Source: Nitratireductor sp. GISD-1A_MAKvit
Lineage (GTDB): Bacteria > Pseudomonadota > Alphaproteobacteria > Rhizobiales > Rhizobiaceae
Direction of reading: 5' to 3'
Assembly: GCF_040819555.1 (NCBI RefSeq)
Contig: NZ_CP161920.1
Coordinates: 571,501-635,500, forward strand
DNA: 64,000 bases
This document shows, piece by piece, positions 39,332-50,769 of the stretch. Under the pieces are notes generated by a model. It was given only the letters and a program-made list of their open reading frames with translations. It searched no databases and had not been told where the DNA came from. A program made the position numbers and the translations under genes. How positions within the stretch are numbered: the stretch's first letter is position 1; every line of letters starts with the position of its first letter.

Positions 39332-39877
39332 TTGAACCCGACGTTTCGCGTTTCGATGCTGGCCGGTCTGGCGCTGGCTTTAATAGCGGCGTCCGGCTGC
39401 ACGGTGCGCCCTCTCATGGCCACGCCGGATGCAAATTCCAGCGGCATCGCCACATCGACGGACCTTTCGTCGATCACGATTTCACCGGTTGATACGCGTT
39501 ATGGACAGGAAGTCCGTAACCATCTGATTTTCCTTCTCAATGGCGGGTCCGGCCAGCCTGCGAACGCGCGATACACGCTGGATCTCTCCGTTACCCGGTC
39601 GAGCTCGGCGGCGGCACGCGTGCAGGTGCGCACCGACAACGAACCCACCTCCAGCCTGCTGACCATGTCAGCGAAATACACACTCAAGGACGCCAGCACC
39701 GGTGCAGTCGTCGCGTCCGGAACGCGGCAGATTTCGTCTGTCTATGACGTGCCGCGACAGGAGTTCGCAGCCCTGCGGGCCAAGCGCGATGCCGAAAACC
39801 GGGCTGCACGCGAGCTTGCCGAGCAGTTGCGTCTCGCACTGGGGCAGGACCTTGTGCGCGCCGGTCCGGGTTCATAG
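39332..39877 (+). CDS. lptE: LPS-assembly lipoprotein LptE
   Basis: Outer-membrane lipoprotein that plugs LptD during lipopolysaccharide insertion. TTG 39332 is preferred because AGGGGG lies five bases upstream; it gives the lipoprotein signal NPTFRVSMLAGLALALIAAS with the acylated cysteine in AASGC. The mature part has the typical ITISPVDTRYGQEVRNHL and a C-terminal charged helix. About 181 residues. It directly follows leuS, the conserved order; the usual next gene, holA, is absent and an acyltransferase follows instead. Confidence 0.88.
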   Translation: MNPTFRVSMLAGLALALIAASGCTVRPLMATPDANSSGIATSTDLSSITISPVDTRYGQEVRNHLIFLLNGGSGQPANARYTLDLSVTRSSSAAARVQVRTDNEPTSSLLTMSAKYTLKDASTGAVVASGTRQISSVYDVPRQEFAALRAKRDAENRAARELAEQLRLALGQDLVRAGPGS

Positions 39878-39992
39878 GGTTCGGCTGTCTGCCCTGCGGC
39901 GATGTCAACGCAAATGCGCAGTCCCATCTTGCGTTCGTGTCATTGCGTCGTCACAGTATTCGGTGAAACAGCCTGTGAGGCGTGATCTCTGA

Positions 39993-41004
39993 ATGTTGCG
40001 CTATTTCCGTGGAAGCTCATCTTCCGGCAAGACGAAGGAGCGGAATGACGGTGAGGACCAGAACCGAAATGCTGCAGGGGGCACTTCGTCCATGGCTCTG
40101 CACACGACGCTGACTTCAGTCGCTGCGGTTCTTGGCAACCGTGTTCTGGGCCGGGATGTCCACGCGCCAGACTCGCCGCACGTGGTCGACCAGCTGATTG
40201 CCGAACGCACCACGCATCTTTCGCAGAACATGCTGTGGCCGTTGGCCCAGCCCTTTCTCTATCGCTTCCTTCATTACCGGCAGGCCGTGGTGATGGCCGA
40301 CGAGGTTGCCGATTTATCGGGCTGGGATGCATTCGCCTATATCAGTCGTCTACTCTCGCTGGAAATCTCGGCGAGCGGAGTTGAGAACATTCCGGCTTCG
40401 GGTGGTTTCATTCTGGCGCCGAATCACCCGACGGGCATTGCCGATGGCATTGCCGTCTACGACATGATGAAATCGGCCCCGGCCGGACATGGCGTTTTTT
40501 GCCAATCGTGACGCGCTGCGTGTCAACACGCGTTTCCGCGATCTGATCATTCCGGTGGAATGGCGCGCTGGCGAAAAATCCCACGCCAAAAGCCGCGATA
40601 CGCTGGAAATGACGGCCAAGGCATTCAATTCCGGCAAGGCCATCGTGCTGTTTCCATCAGGCCGGATCGCTTACTGGAACAGGGACAAGCTGACCGAACG
40701 TCCGTGGCAGCCATCCGTGGTGGCGCTGGCGCGGCGTTATCAGGTTCCCGTCGTGCCGATGAACATGACGGCGCGCAATTCGGGCCTGTTCTATCTTCTC
40801 TCGCGCTATTCCACCGAACTGCGCGACATGACGCTTTTTCATGAGCTTCTGAACAAGAAGGGGCGTGCGATCAACATGGTGATCGGCAAGCCGATCATGC
40901 CTGAAGCCCTTGCGGAAGGCGAACCGGCAGATGTGGCCGCGCGTCTCCAGGAGCATACGGTGGAGAGGCTGCGCGCGGATCCGGAGGCGATCTTCGCAAT
41001 GTAG
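39993..41004 (+). CDS. Lysophospholipid (glycerol-3-phosphate) acyltransferase family protein (frame broken by one extra base)
   Basis: PlsC-type acyltransferase. The catalytic block reads ILAPNHPTGIADG, with the His and Asp one residue further apart than the common HX4D, followed by the substrate motif VLFPSGRIAYWN and a third block VPVVPMNMTAR. The frame breaks at GGCCCC (40475-40480): one C less joins MMKSA to RPDMAFFANRDALRV. About 336 residues from 39993, or shorter from ATG 40092. The lipid made is not known; rhizobial relatives act in phospholipid or ornithine-lipid synthesis. Confidence 0.82.
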
Positions 41005-41083
41005 CGGCGCATATGCCGATTGGCGTGCGACGGTAGAAATCAGTTTTGGGAGAAGAAGGGTGTGCCTGCTGTTGACGCTGGTG

Positions 41084-41130
41084 CTCGCCCTTCATCCTGA
41101 CCTTCTCCCCGCAGGCGGGGAGAAGGGGCT
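41084..41130. repeat. REP-like palindromic element, copy 3
   Basis: CTCGCCCTTCATCCTGAC followed by CTTCTCCCCGCAGGCGGGGAG and AAGGGGCTTCG, the same arrangement as copy 1 at 32806, with further similarity just upstream (GACGCTGGTGCTCGCCC against CGTCGGCGCTCGCCC). Confidence 0.75.
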
Positions 41131-41177
41131 TCGATGCTGGCGGTGTTTCTGCACCGGTGTTCTGGCTGCGAGACGCC

Positions 41178-41831
41178 TCAGCCGATCTTCTGACCGGTCT
41201 TTGCCCAGTCGGCGAGGAAGGCTTCAAGGCCCTTGTCGGTGAGCGGGTGCTTGACCAGTGCCTTCAAAACGGACGGCGGCACGGTTGCCACGTCGGAGCC
41301 GATCAGGGCGGCCTGCTTCACGTGGTTTATCGTGCGGATCGATGCTGCGAGGATCTCGGTGCCAAAGTCGTAATTGTCGTAGATGGTGCGGATTTCGGCG
41401 ATCAGATCCATGCCATCAATGCCCATGTCGTCGAGACGGCCGATGAAGGGCGAGATGAAGGTTGCGCCGGCTTTGGCGGCAAGCAGCGCCTGGTTGGCCG
41501 AGAAGCACAGCGTGACGTTGACGAGGCGGCCTGAAGAGGTGATCGCCTTGCACGCACGCAGACCGTCCATGGTGAGCGGGACCTTGATGCAGATGTTGTC
41601 GGCGATCTTGGAGAGAACCTCTGCCTCTTTCATCATGCCTTCGAAATCGGTTGCGGTCACTTCCGCGGAGACCGGGCCGTCGACGATGTCACAGATTTCC
41701 TTTGTCACTTCCATGATGTCGCGACCCGACTTCATGATGAGCGACGGATTGGTGGTGACACCATCGAGCAGGCCGGTATCGCTCAACTCGCGGATTTCAT
41801 TGACGTCGGCGGTGTCGACGAAGAACTTCAT
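41178..41831 (-). CDS. fsa: Transaldolase / fructose-6-phosphate aldolase family enzyme
   Basis: A 217-residue short transaldolase of the FSA/TalC type. [18 protein letters not shown] is the canonical start, GVTTNPSLI the phosphate loop, and the Schiff-base lysine lies in NICIKVPLT. Short TalC proteins can have true transaldolase activity in the pentose phosphate pathway or act as fructose-6-phosphate aldolases; sequence alone does not decide. Divergent from priA. Confidence 0.92.
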   Translation of the reverse strand: MKFFVDTADVNEIRELSDTGLLDGVTTNPSLIMKSGRDIMEVTKEICDIVDGPVSAEVTATDFEGMMKEAEVLSKIADNICIKVPLTMDGLRACKAITSSGRLVNVTLCFSANQALLAAKAGATFISPFIGRLDDMGIDGMDLIAEIRTIYDNYDFGTEILAASIRTINHVKQAALIGSDVATVPPSVLKALVKHPLTDKGLEAFLADWAKTGQKIG

Positions 41832-41937
41832 GGCAAACTCCTTAGGCAGTCCGAAGGCGGGAATTGAGAGGAAGCTGTCACCTCCTCCATATGTTCGGTC
41901 TTTGCTCTAATGCAAGAACAGGGCAAGGTCACGCCCG

Positions 41938-44124
41938 ATGACAAAAGATTCGCCAATGAGCACCGTCGTGCCGGTCATGGTTCCGATGCCGGCCGAGCGC
42001 CCCTACTCCTATGCCGTGCCGGAGGGCATGCGCGTGGAGCCGGGCTCCATCGTACGGGTCCCGCTGGGGCCGCGCGAGGTTGCGGGGATTGTCTGGGACG
42101 GGCCGGGAGAAGCGGTGGCGGCGAAAAGACTTCGGTCGATTGTCGAGGTTTTTGACTGCCCGCCGATCCCCGAAGAGATGCGCCGATTCGTCGACTGGGT
42201 GGCAAGCTACACGCTCTCGCCGCCGGGCATGGTGGCGCGCATGCTTCTGCGCGCGCCGGCGGCCTTCGATCCCGAACCTCCGACCGAGGGGCTGCGGCTC
42301 GTGGAGGGGACGGGCCCCGACCGGCTGACGGCAGCGCGCGAACGGGTGATGGAGATGGCCGCCGACGGCCAGGCCTGGACGAAGGCCGGTCTTGCTCATG
42401 CGGCCGGCGTCTCATCCAGCGTGATCGAAGGGTTGCGCACACAGGGCGTGTTCGAGACGGTTTCGATCCCGCCGCGTCCTCTTGTGGCCGCGCCCGATCC
42501 GACATTCGGGCGCGCAACGCTGAGCGATGGTCAGGCGGAAGCGGCGGATCGTCTGCGGGAAAAGGCCGGCACCGACGAATTCAGCGTGACCCTGATCGAT
42601 GGCGTGACGGGCTCGGGCAAGACAGAAGTCTATTTCGAGGCTGTGGCGGCCGCGCTGGAACGCGGCAAACAGGTGTTGATTCTCATTCCCGAGATCGCCC
42701 TCACACAGGCATTTCTCGAACGTTTCCATGATCGGTTTGGCGCAAAGCCTGCCGAATGGCACTCCGACCTTGCGCCGAAAAAGCGCGAGCGGGTCTGGCG
42801 GCAGGTGGCGGAGGGGCAGTTGCGCGTGGTGGCCGGTGCGCGCTCGGCGCTGTTCCTGCCGTTTCGCGAACTTGGCCTGATCGTGATCGACGAGGAGCAC
42901 GACCCTGCCTACAAGCAGGAAGACCGGGTCTTCTACAATGCGCGCGACATGGGTGTGGTGCGCGGGCATATCGGCGGTTTCCCGGTGGTGCTGGCTTCGG
43001 CAACCCCGTCGCTGGAAAGCCGGGTCAATGCCAATCAGGGGCGTTATGAGCGGATTTTGCTTTCCTCGCGTTTTGCCGATGCGGCGCTGCCCGACCTTGC
43101 GACCATCGATATGCGCAAGGCAGCGCCCGAACGCGGCGGGTTTCTTTCTCCGGTTCTGATCGAGGAAATGAAGAAGACGCTGGCGCGGGGCGAGCAGTCG
43201 CTTCTGTTTCTCAATCGGCGCGGCTATGCGCCGCTCACGCTGTGCCGCGTGTGCGGACACCGTTTCCAGTGCCCGGATTGTTCAAGCTGGCTGGTGGAGC
43301 ACCGCTTTCGCCGGCAGCTTGTGTGCCATCATTGCGGATACAATGAGCCGCGCCCGGAAGCATGCCCCGAATGCGGCACGCTTGATCATCTGGTGGCCTG
43401 TGGGCCGGGCGTGGAGCGAATCACCGAGGAGGTGGACCAGCTTTTCCCCGATGCGCGCACGATCATGCTCTCCTCCGACATGATGGGGGGCGTGAAGCGG
43501 CTGCGGCTGGAACTGGAGGCCATTGCCAAAGGCGAAGCCGACATCATCATCGGTACGCAGCTTGTGGCCAAGGGGCACAATTTTCCCGGCATGACGCTGG
43601 TGGGTGTGATCGACGCGGATCTCGGCCTTGCCAATGGCGATCCGCGCGCGGCCGAGCGCACCTTTCAGCTTCTGGCGCAGGTGACGGGCCGCGCCGGCCG
43701 CACGGGGCGCAAGAGTCTCGGCCTGTTGCAGACCTATCAGCCCGAGCACCCGGTGATGCGGGCCATCGTGACGGGAGACGCGGAGGCGTTCTACGAGCGC
43801 GAGACCGCCGAGCGCGAGCGGGCGGGACTGCCGCCCTTCGGGCGTCTGGCGGGCATCATCGTGAGTGCGGCCACGCGCCAGGAGGCGGAAAGCCATGCTC
43901 GAGGGCTGCGACAGGCAGCACCCCGCGCCGATGAGGTGGATGTGCTCGGCCCTGCCGAAGCGCCGCTGGCGGTGGTTGCCGGGCGGCATCGGTTCCGTCT
44001 TCTGGTGCACGGAACGCGCCGCGCCGACATTCAGGGTTTTCTGCGGGACATGATCAAGGCGGGGCCGAGGCCACGCGGCTCGGTGCGGGTTCAGGTGGAC
44101 ATCGATCCGCAGAGTTTTCTGTGA
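41938..44124 (+). CDS. priA: Primosomal protein N' (replication restart helicase)
   Basis: 3'-5' helicase that reloads the replisome at stalled forks. 728 residues. Walker A GVTGSGKTEVYFE, DEEH box IVIDEEHDPAYKQ, the two zinc-binding cysteine sets (LCRVCGHRFQCPDC and VCHHCGYNEPRPEACPEC) and the helicase motif TGRAGRTGRKSLG are all present. ATG 41938 or ATG 41956 may be the start. In Rhizobiales priA is often near the transaldolase and atpH, as here, although two accessory genes intervene. Confidence 0.95.
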   Translation: MTKDSPMSTVVPVMVPMPAERPYSYAVPEGMRVEPGSIVRVPLGPREVAGIVWDGPGEAVAAKRLRSIVEVFDCPPIPEEMRRFVDWVASYTLSPPGMVARMLLRAPAAFDPEPPTEGLRLVEGTGPDRLTAARERVMEMAADGQAWTKAGLAHAAGVSSSVIEGLRTQGVFETVSIPPRPLVAAPDPTFGRATLSDGQAEAADRLREKAGTDEFSVTLIDGVTGSGKTEVYFEAVAAALERGKQVLILIPEIALTQAFLERFHDRFGAKPAEWHSDLAPKKRERVWRQVAEGQLRVVAGARSALFLPFRELGLIVIDEEHDPAYKQEDRVFYNARDMGVVRGHIGGFPVVLASATPSLESRVNANQGRYERILLSSRFADAALPDLATIDMRKAAPERGGFLSPVLIEEMKKTLARGEQSLLFLNRRGYAPLTLCRVCGHRFQCPDCSSWLVEHRFRRQLVCHHCGYNEPRPEACPECGTLDHLVACGPGVERITEEVDQLFPDARTIMLSSDMMGGVKRLRLELEAIAKGEADIIIGTQLVAKGHNFPGMTLVGVIDADLGLANGDPRAAERTFQLLAQVTGRAGRTGRKSLGLLQTYQPEHPVMRAIVTGDAEAFYERETAERERAGLPPFGRLAGIIVSAATRQEAESHARGLRQAAPRADEVDVLGPAEAPLAVVAGRHRFRLLVHGTRRADIQGFLRDMIKAGPRPRGSVRVQVDIDPQSFL

Positions 44125-44146
44125 CGAGTTGCCTGTGAAGTGCGGC

Positions 44147-44542
44147 TTACGCTGCTGCCGGGCTTTGCTTCGCACGGTCCATTCTCAGGACAATGCTTTC
44201 GGGCAGATAGTAGCCGTTGAGCATATTCGCGGAAAAATGAACCTCACTTATGCCCGAAACCCTGATCGTCTTGCGCATGCTCTGGATTGCGGGATGCTCT
44301 TCGTGCACGAATTCGGTTGAGCTGGCATCCAGGCCCGTCAGATATTCGCTCGCTCCGATGGTTTCGGCCACGATCTGATAAAAGGCTCTCTTGTTCTTCA
44401 TCGATCGGTCTGGAACGATCCAGAGCTTCCAGCGATCATTATCCGGAGAATGTACCCACAGCGCAGCCTGCGGCTTTACCGGAGTGGCGTCCAGAAGCTC
44501 GACGAGCTTCTGACCCTTCGTCACCAGAAACGTGTGATCCAT
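44147..44542 (-). CDS. Hypothetical partner of the HEPN protein
   Basis: A 131-residue protein I do not recognise. It contains a run of beta-strand-like segments (QAALWVHSPDNDRWKLWIVP, IRVSGISEVHFSAN), no membrane helix and no nucleotidyltransferase GSX10DXD motif, so it is not a MNT antitoxin. Its start overlaps the end of the HEPN gene by 22 bases on the same strand, showing a translationally coupled pair. It could be the antidote, a regulator or a second effector subunit. Confidence 0.65.
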   Translation of the reverse strand: MDHTFLVTKGQKLVELLDATPVKPQAALWVHSPDNDRWKLWIVPDRSMKNKRAFYQIVAETIGASEYLTGLDASSTEFVHEEHPAIQSMRKTIRVSGISEVHFSANMLNGYYLPESIVLRMDRAKQSPAAA

Positions 44543-44934
44543 TTGAGAACTCCGCTTTCGGGATGCTCCACCGCTTCAATCAGTGTTTGAGCCTCAGCGT
44601 GAGTATAAGCTCTGTAGCGTGCATCGGGAAGCCATTCGCGGACAATCGCCCAACTTGCGGAAAATGCCGGGTCGGCCTCAAGCTCGCTTTTGAGTTCAAG
44701 CGAGAGCCCTGCCAGCCCTACCAGGGTGGGAAAATCATGAGAATAGACATTTCTGACGAGAGCTTTCTCCGGAAGCGTTTGGGAGATGAACTGCTGAACG
44801 ATACAAGCCTTGAGTGCCAGTTCCACGGCATATCCGCACAGGTAGTACGCGCTCGAGGTGCGTTTGTGCGCGAAGAGGATCTTGGCGTCGTCCAGCTTCG
44901 AATGAGCGGCCATCCGCAATTCATCTCGATTCAA
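44521..44934 (-). CDS. HEPN domain protein, putative RNase/toxin
   Basis: About 137 residues. The TTG at 44934 is chosen for its GGGAGGAGA ribosome site and because it yields MNRDELRMAAHSKLDDAKIL, a normal HEPN opening; ATG 44913 is an alternative. HEPN features: the helix YYLCGYAVELALKACI and the R-X4-H ribonuclease-type motif RNVYSH at about residues 60-65. HEPN proteins often act as toxins cleaving RNA. The pair lies as an island between priA and a small membrane protein gene and is lower in GC than its neighbours. Confidence 0.8.
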   Translation of the reverse strand: MNRDELRMAAHSKLDDAKILFAHKRTSSAYYLCGYAVELALKACIVQQFISQTLPEKALVRNVYSHDFPTLVGLAGLSLELKSELEADPAFSASWAIVREWLPDARYRAYTHAEAQTLIEAVEHPESGVLKWITRFW

Positions 44935-45053
44935 CGGCCGGTCTCCTCCCGCAAGACATTCGTCTGCGAAATGCACTCTATGGTAGAAAATTGTTTGAAG
45001 TCCAGAATCATATTATCGGACGCATTCGACAATTTTCGATCAGGGGCACAAAA

Positions 45054-45449
45054 ATGACCTTCTCCTTCCCATGGCCGGTGACGCAGGGCGAATGGCTGGC
45101 GTGGACGGCGGCGGCGGTGACGATATTCATCGGTCTGTTCGTCATGTTCATGCCGCGGCTGGCGCTGAAGCTTTTTCGGCTGCAGCCGGCTGTCGAGCGC
45201 ACCGAGATGCTGGTCGTGCCGCGCGCCATCATTGGCGGATTTTACATCGGCTTCGGACTGGCGGCGATGATGCTGGCGCAGCCCTTCATCTATCTGGCGC
45301 TCGGGGCGGCCTGGGCGGTGTCGGCGTTCGGTTGCCTGATCTCCATGCTTTCCGACGGGGCGAAGGCGCTTTACAGTTGGCTGTTCCTGGTCCTGTCGCT
45401 CGTTCTGGCGGCGTTGCCGCTCGCCTTCGTGATGGGATTCGTCGCCTGA
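45054..45449 (+). CDS. Small four-helix membrane protein (DUF4345-like)
   Basis: 131 residues with four hydrophobic segments: WLAWTAAAVTIFIGLFVMF, AIIGGFYIGFGLAAMM, FIYLALGAAWAVSAFGCLI and WLFLVLSLVLAALPLAFVM. The middle pattern (VPRAIIGGFYIGFGL) resembles DUF4345-type proteins; function unknown. Start ATG 45054 follows CAGGGGC. It is the last gene before the ATP synthase operon, on the same strand, about 225 bases upstream. Confidence 0.72.
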   Translation: MTFSFPWPVTQGEWLAWTAAAVTIFIGLFVMFMPRLALKLFRLQPAVERTEMLVVPRAIIGGFYIGFGLAAMMLAQPFIYLALGAAWAVSAFGCLISMLSDGAKALYSWLFLVLSLVLAALPLAFVMGFVA

Positions 45450-45674
45450 CGGACCAAAATTGCGTCGAAACTGCGACAATGCAGCCGGTTTGCGGATGGC
45501 CATGCGTGTTGCGACTCTCGGAAGCCTGTGCTAGACGGCAATCGGCTTTCAGCAGAAGGGCGTGCTTTATGTCTTTTTGCGAGGGGAAAAATTCAATCAG
45601 GTCAAAGATTTAGCCCGAGCCCGGTGCTCTAGCAAAAATCTTGCGGCCTTCTATGTGTGAGAGATGACCATCCC

Positions 45675-46235
45675 GTGGCACAATCTGGCTCCATGATTTC
45701 CGGAATGGCAGGGCGCTACGCTGGTTCGCTTTTCGAACTGGCGAAGGAAGCCAAGGCGATTTCCACAGTCGAAGCCGATCTCGACCGTTTCGAGACACTT
45801 CTTGACGGCAGTGATGATCTTCAGCGCCTGGTCAAGAGCCCGGTTTTTTCGGCTGACGATCAGCTCAAGGCGGTCAGTGCGGTGCTCGACAAGGCCAAGA
45901 TCACGGGGCTGGTCGGCAATTTCCTTCGTGTCGTTGCGAAGAATCGGCGTCTGTTTGCCGTGCCGCAAATGATCCGTGCTTTCCGACAGATCGCTGCAGA
46001 AGACCGCGGCGAGACGACGGCAGACGTGATCTCTGCGCATGCGCTCAACGCGACGCAGGAGAAGGAACTGAAGGCCGCGCTCAAGGCAGTGGCTGGCAAG
46101 GACGTTTCAATCAACGTTTCCGTTGATCCCTCCATTCTCGGCGGGCTGGTGGTCAAGATGGGCTCGCGCCAGATCGACACATCGCTCAAAACCAAACTCA
46201 ATTCGCTCAAGCTTGCACTGAAAGAGGTCGGCTGA
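45675..46235 (+). CDS. atpH: ATP synthase F1 subunit delta
   Basis: Stalk subunit joining F1 to the peripheral stator, 186 residues. GTG 45675 gives the canonical alphaproteobacterial opening (V)[19 protein letters not shown]; an upstream ATG at 45657 is unlikely. C-terminal motif [19 protein letters not shown]. Its stop overlaps the atpA start by one base (TGATG). The 225-base spacer upstream holds the operon promoter, but no confident -35/-10 pair was found. Confidence 0.95.
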   Translation: MAQSGSMISGMAGRYAGSLFELAKEAKAISTVEADLDRFETLLDGSDDLQRLVKSPVFSADDQLKAVSAVLDKAKITGLVGNFLRVVAKNRRLFAVPQMIRAFRQIAAEDRGETTADVISAHALNATQEKELKAALKAVAGKDVSINVSVDPSILGGLVVKMGSRQIDTSLKTKLNSLKLALKEVG

Positions 46236-47764
46236 TGGACATCCGTGCGGCGGAAATTTCCGCAATTCTGAAGGATCAGATTAAGAACTTCGGCAAGGAA
46301 GCCGAAGTTTCAGAAGTTGGCCAGGTGCTCTCCGTGGGCGACGGCATTGCCCGCGTCTACGGTCTGGACAATGTCCAGGCCGGTGAGATGGTGGAGTTCC
46401 CCGGCGGCATCCGCGGCATGGCGCTGAACCTCGAAGTCGACAATGTCGGCGTCGTTATCTTCGGTAGCGACCGTGACATTAAAGAAGGCGATACGGTGAA
46501 GCGCACCGGCGCCATCGTGGACGTTCCGGTCGGCCCGGAGCTGCTTGGCCGCGTTGTTGACGCGCTTGGCAACCCGATTGACGGCAAGGGCCCGATCAAG
46601 GCCAAGAAGCGCGCACGCGTCGACGTGAAGGCGCCGGGCATCATTCCCCGCAAGTCGGTTCACGAGCCGATGTCCACGGGTCTGAAGTCCGTTGACGCGC
46701 TGATCCCGATCGGTCGTGGCCAGCGCGAGCTGATCATTGGCGACCGCCAGACCGGCAAGACCGCCATCGTTCTCGACACCTTCCTCAACCAGAAGCCGCT
46801 CAACGACGGTGACGACGAGAGCCAGAAGCTCTACTGCGTCTATGTCGCCGTTGGCCAGAAGCGCTCCACGGTTGCACAGCTCGTGAAGGTTCTGGAAGAG
46901 CGCGGCGCTCTCGAATATTCGATCATCGTCGCCGCAACCGCTTCCGACGCCGCTCCGATGCAGTTCCTGGCACCGTTTGCCGGCTGCGCGATGGGCGAGT
47001 ATTTTCGCGACAATGGCAAGCATGCCGTGATCGCCTATGACGATCTGTCCAAGCAGGCCGTTGCCTACCGTCAGATGTCGCTCCTGCTGCGCCGCCCGCC
47101 GGGCCGTGAAGCTTATCCGGGTGACGTTTTCTACCTGCACTCCCGCCTGCTCGAGCGCGCGGCGAAGATGAACGACGAGCAGGGCTCCGGCTCGCTCACG
47201 GCTCTGCCGGTCATCGAGACGCAGGCCAACGACGTGTCGGCCTACATTCCGACCAACGTGATCTCGATCACCGACGGTCAGATCTTCCTCGAGACCAACC
47301 TGTTCTTCCAGGGCATCCGCCCGGCCGTGAACGTGGGTCTGTCGGTGTCGCGCGTTGGCTCGGCAGCCCAGATCAAGGCCATGAAGCAGGTTGCCGGCTC
47401 CATTAAGGGTGAGCTCGCCCAGTACCGTGAAATGGCTGCGTTCGCGCAGTTCGGTTCTGACCTCGACGCTTCGACCCAGCGCCTGCTCAACCGCGGTGCA
47501 CGCCTGACCGAGCTCCTGAAGCAGCCGCAGTTCTCGCCGCTGAAGACGGAAGAGCAGGTTGCCGTGATCTTCGCTGGTGTGAACGGCTATCTCGACAAGC
47601 TGCCGCTTGCCGACGTCACCCGTTTCGAGCAGGGCCTGCTTTCGCACATGCGTGCGGATGGCAAGGACGTGCTGGAAGCGATCCGCAAGGAAAAGGCGCT
47701 TTCCGACGATCTGCGCGAGAAGCTCAAGGCACAGATCGACGCATTCGCCAAGAACTTCGCCTGA
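46235..47764 (+). CDS. atpA: ATP synthase F1 subunit alpha
   Basis: Regulatory nucleotide-binding subunit of F1, 509 residues, full length. Walker [24 protein letters not shown] region and [20 protein letters not shown] are typical. Translationally coupled to atpH and followed by atpG after 12 bases. Confidence 0.98.
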   Translation: MDIRAAEISAILKDQIKNFGKEAEVSEVGQVLSVGDGIARVYGLDNVQAGEMVEFPGGIRGMALNLEVDNVGVVIFGSDRDIKEGDTVKRTGAIVDVPVGPELLGRVVDALGNPIDGKGPIKAKKRARVDVKAPGIIPRKSVHEPMSTGLKSVDALIPIGRGQRELIIGDRQTGKTAIVLDTFLNQKPLNDGDDESQKLYCVYVAVGQKRSTVAQLVKVLEERGALEYSIIVAATASDAAPMQFLAPFAGCAMGEYFRDNGKHAVIAYDDLSKQAVAYRQMSLLLRRPPGREAYPGDVFYLHSRLLERAAKMNDEQGSGSLTALPVIETQANDVSAYIPTNVISITDGQIFLETNLFFQGIRPAVNVGLSVSRVGSAAQIKAMKQVAGSIKGELAQYREMAAFAQFGSDLDASTQRLLNRGARLTELLKQPQFSPLKTEEQVAVIFAGVNGYLDKLPLADVTRFEQGLLSHMRADGKDVLEAIRKEKALSDDLREKLKAQIDAFAKNFA

Positions 47765-47776
47765 GGCTGACCGAGC

Positions 47777-48652
47777 ATGGCTTCCCTCAAGGAACTTCGC
47801 AACCGGATCGCCTCGGTCAAGGCGACGCAGAAAATCACCAAGGCGATGCAGATGGTCGCCGCGGCGAAACTGAAGCGCGCCCAGGAGGCGGCCGAGGCTG
47901 CGCGGCCCTATGCCGAACGCATGGGGGCCGTGCTCGCAAACATTGCCGGCGCCGTATCGGGAACCGATGCGCCGCCGCTGATGGCCGGTACCGGCAAGGA
48001 CGACGTGCATCTTCTGGTGGTTGCCACGGCCGAACGCGGCCTTTGTGGCGGCTTCAACAGCCAGATCGCCAAGAAGGCGCGTGAGCACATCCGTGCACTG
48101 CTGCGCGACGGCAAGACGGTGAAGGTGCTTTGCGTCGGCAAGAAGGGCTTCGACATTCTTCGCCGCGACCATGGCGACCTGATCATCGACCGGGTTGATC
48201 TGCGTGACGTGAAGAAGATCGGCTTCGAGAACGCCAATGGCATCGCCCGTCAGGTGATCGGCATGTTCGAGAAGGGCGAGTTCGACGTCTGTACGCTGTT
48301 CTATTCCGAGTTCCAGTCGGTGATGTCGCAGGTGCCGACTGCTCAGCAGATCATCCCTGCCGCTGTTCCCGCCGACGCGGCTGGGGAAGGCGCGGATGCG
48401 GTCTACGAATACGAGCCGGATGCGCCGTCGATTCTCGCCGACCTGATCCCGCGCAACATCGCGGTGCAGATTTTCCGCGCGCTCCTTGAGAACGCGGCCG
48501 GTGAGATGGGCGCGAAGATGACCGCCATGGACAGCGCGACACGCAACGCAGGCGAGATGATCGACAAGCTTTCGATCACCTACAACCGCCAGCGCCAGGC
48601 GCAGATCACCAAGGAACTGATCGAAATCATTTCGGGCGCGGAAGCGCTCTAA
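47777..48652 (+). CDS. atpG: ATP synthase F1 subunit gamma
   Basis: Central rotor shaft of F1, 291 residues. N-terminal helix [20 protein letters not shown], the middle motif [14 protein letters not shown], and the C-terminal helix [20 protein letters not shown] are the family signatures. Spacing of 23 bases to atpD. Confidence 0.98.
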   Translation: MASLKELRNRIASVKATQKITKAMQMVAAAKLKRAQEAAEAARPYAERMGAVLANIAGAVSGTDAPPLMAGTGKDDVHLLVVATAERGLCGGFNSQIAKKAREHIRALLRDGKTVKVLCVGKKGFDILRRDHGDLIIDRVDLRDVKKIGFENANGIARQVIGMFEKGEFDVCTLFYSEFQSVMSQVPTAQQIIPAAVPADAAGEGADAVYEYEPDAPSILADLIPRNIAVQIFRALLENAAGEMGAKMTAMDSATRNAGEMIDKLSITYNRQRQAQITKELIEIISGAEAL

Positions 48653-48675
48653 CGGACCGAAGAGGTTAAACGAAC

Positions 48676-50212
<1,537 letters not shown>

Positions 50213-50277
50213 TTCACGCAATGATCGGGAGGCTCCTTCGGGGCCTTCCGTCCTCATGCCCAATCCGGTAGGACACG

Positions 50278-50682
50278 ATGGCTCAATCCTTCAAATTCGA
50301 TCTGGTCTCGCCCGAGCGGCTCCTGGTTTCGCAGGACGTCGATTCGGTTGTCATTCCCGGCACCGAGGGTGAACTCACCGTCATGGGAAACCATGCGCCA
50401 ACCATGACCAGCATCAAGCCCGGCGTGGTGGCAGTTGCCGCTGACGGCAAGACGGAGCGTTATGTGGTGTTCGGCGGTTTCGCCGACATCCTGCCCGATG
50501 GGTGCACCGTGCTTGCCGAATCGGCAGTGCATGTGGACGATATCGATCGCGAAGACCTGGCCCGCCGCATTCAGGATGCGCGCGAGGATCTGGAAGACGC
50601 GACCGATCATGAAGCCCGTCTGCGCGCGGAAGAGTTCCTGCACCAGCTTACCACGTTGGAAGGCGCCATTCTGCCGGCATGA
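50278..50682 (+). CDS. atpC: ATP synthase F1 subunit epsilon
   Basis: 134-residue regulatory subunit of the rotor. Opening MAQSFKFDLVSPERLLVSQD, GTEGELTVMGNHAP and the short C-terminal helical pair DARED...RAEEFLHQL identify it. Last gene of atpHAGDC, followed by a terminator 27 bases on. Confidence 0.97.
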   Translation: MAQSFKFDLVSPERLLVSQDVDSVVIPGTEGELTVMGNHAPTMTSIKPGVVAVAADGKTERYVVFGGFADILPDGCTVLAESAVHVDDIDREDLARRIQDAREDLEDATDHEARLRAEEFLHQLTTLEGAILPA

Positions 50683-50709
50683 CCGGATGAATGATATGGT
50701 GCGAAAACA

Positions 50710-50734
50710 GCCGGGCCCAAGCCCGGCTTTTTTT
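50710..50734 (+). terminator. Rho-independent terminator of the atp operon
   Basis: GCCGGGC-CCAA-GCCCGGC followed by seven T residues, 27 bases after the atpC stop. Confidence 0.93.
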
Positions 50735-50769
50735 GTTAGCGTCCTCCCAATTGCGAATCGGGAGCGAGC

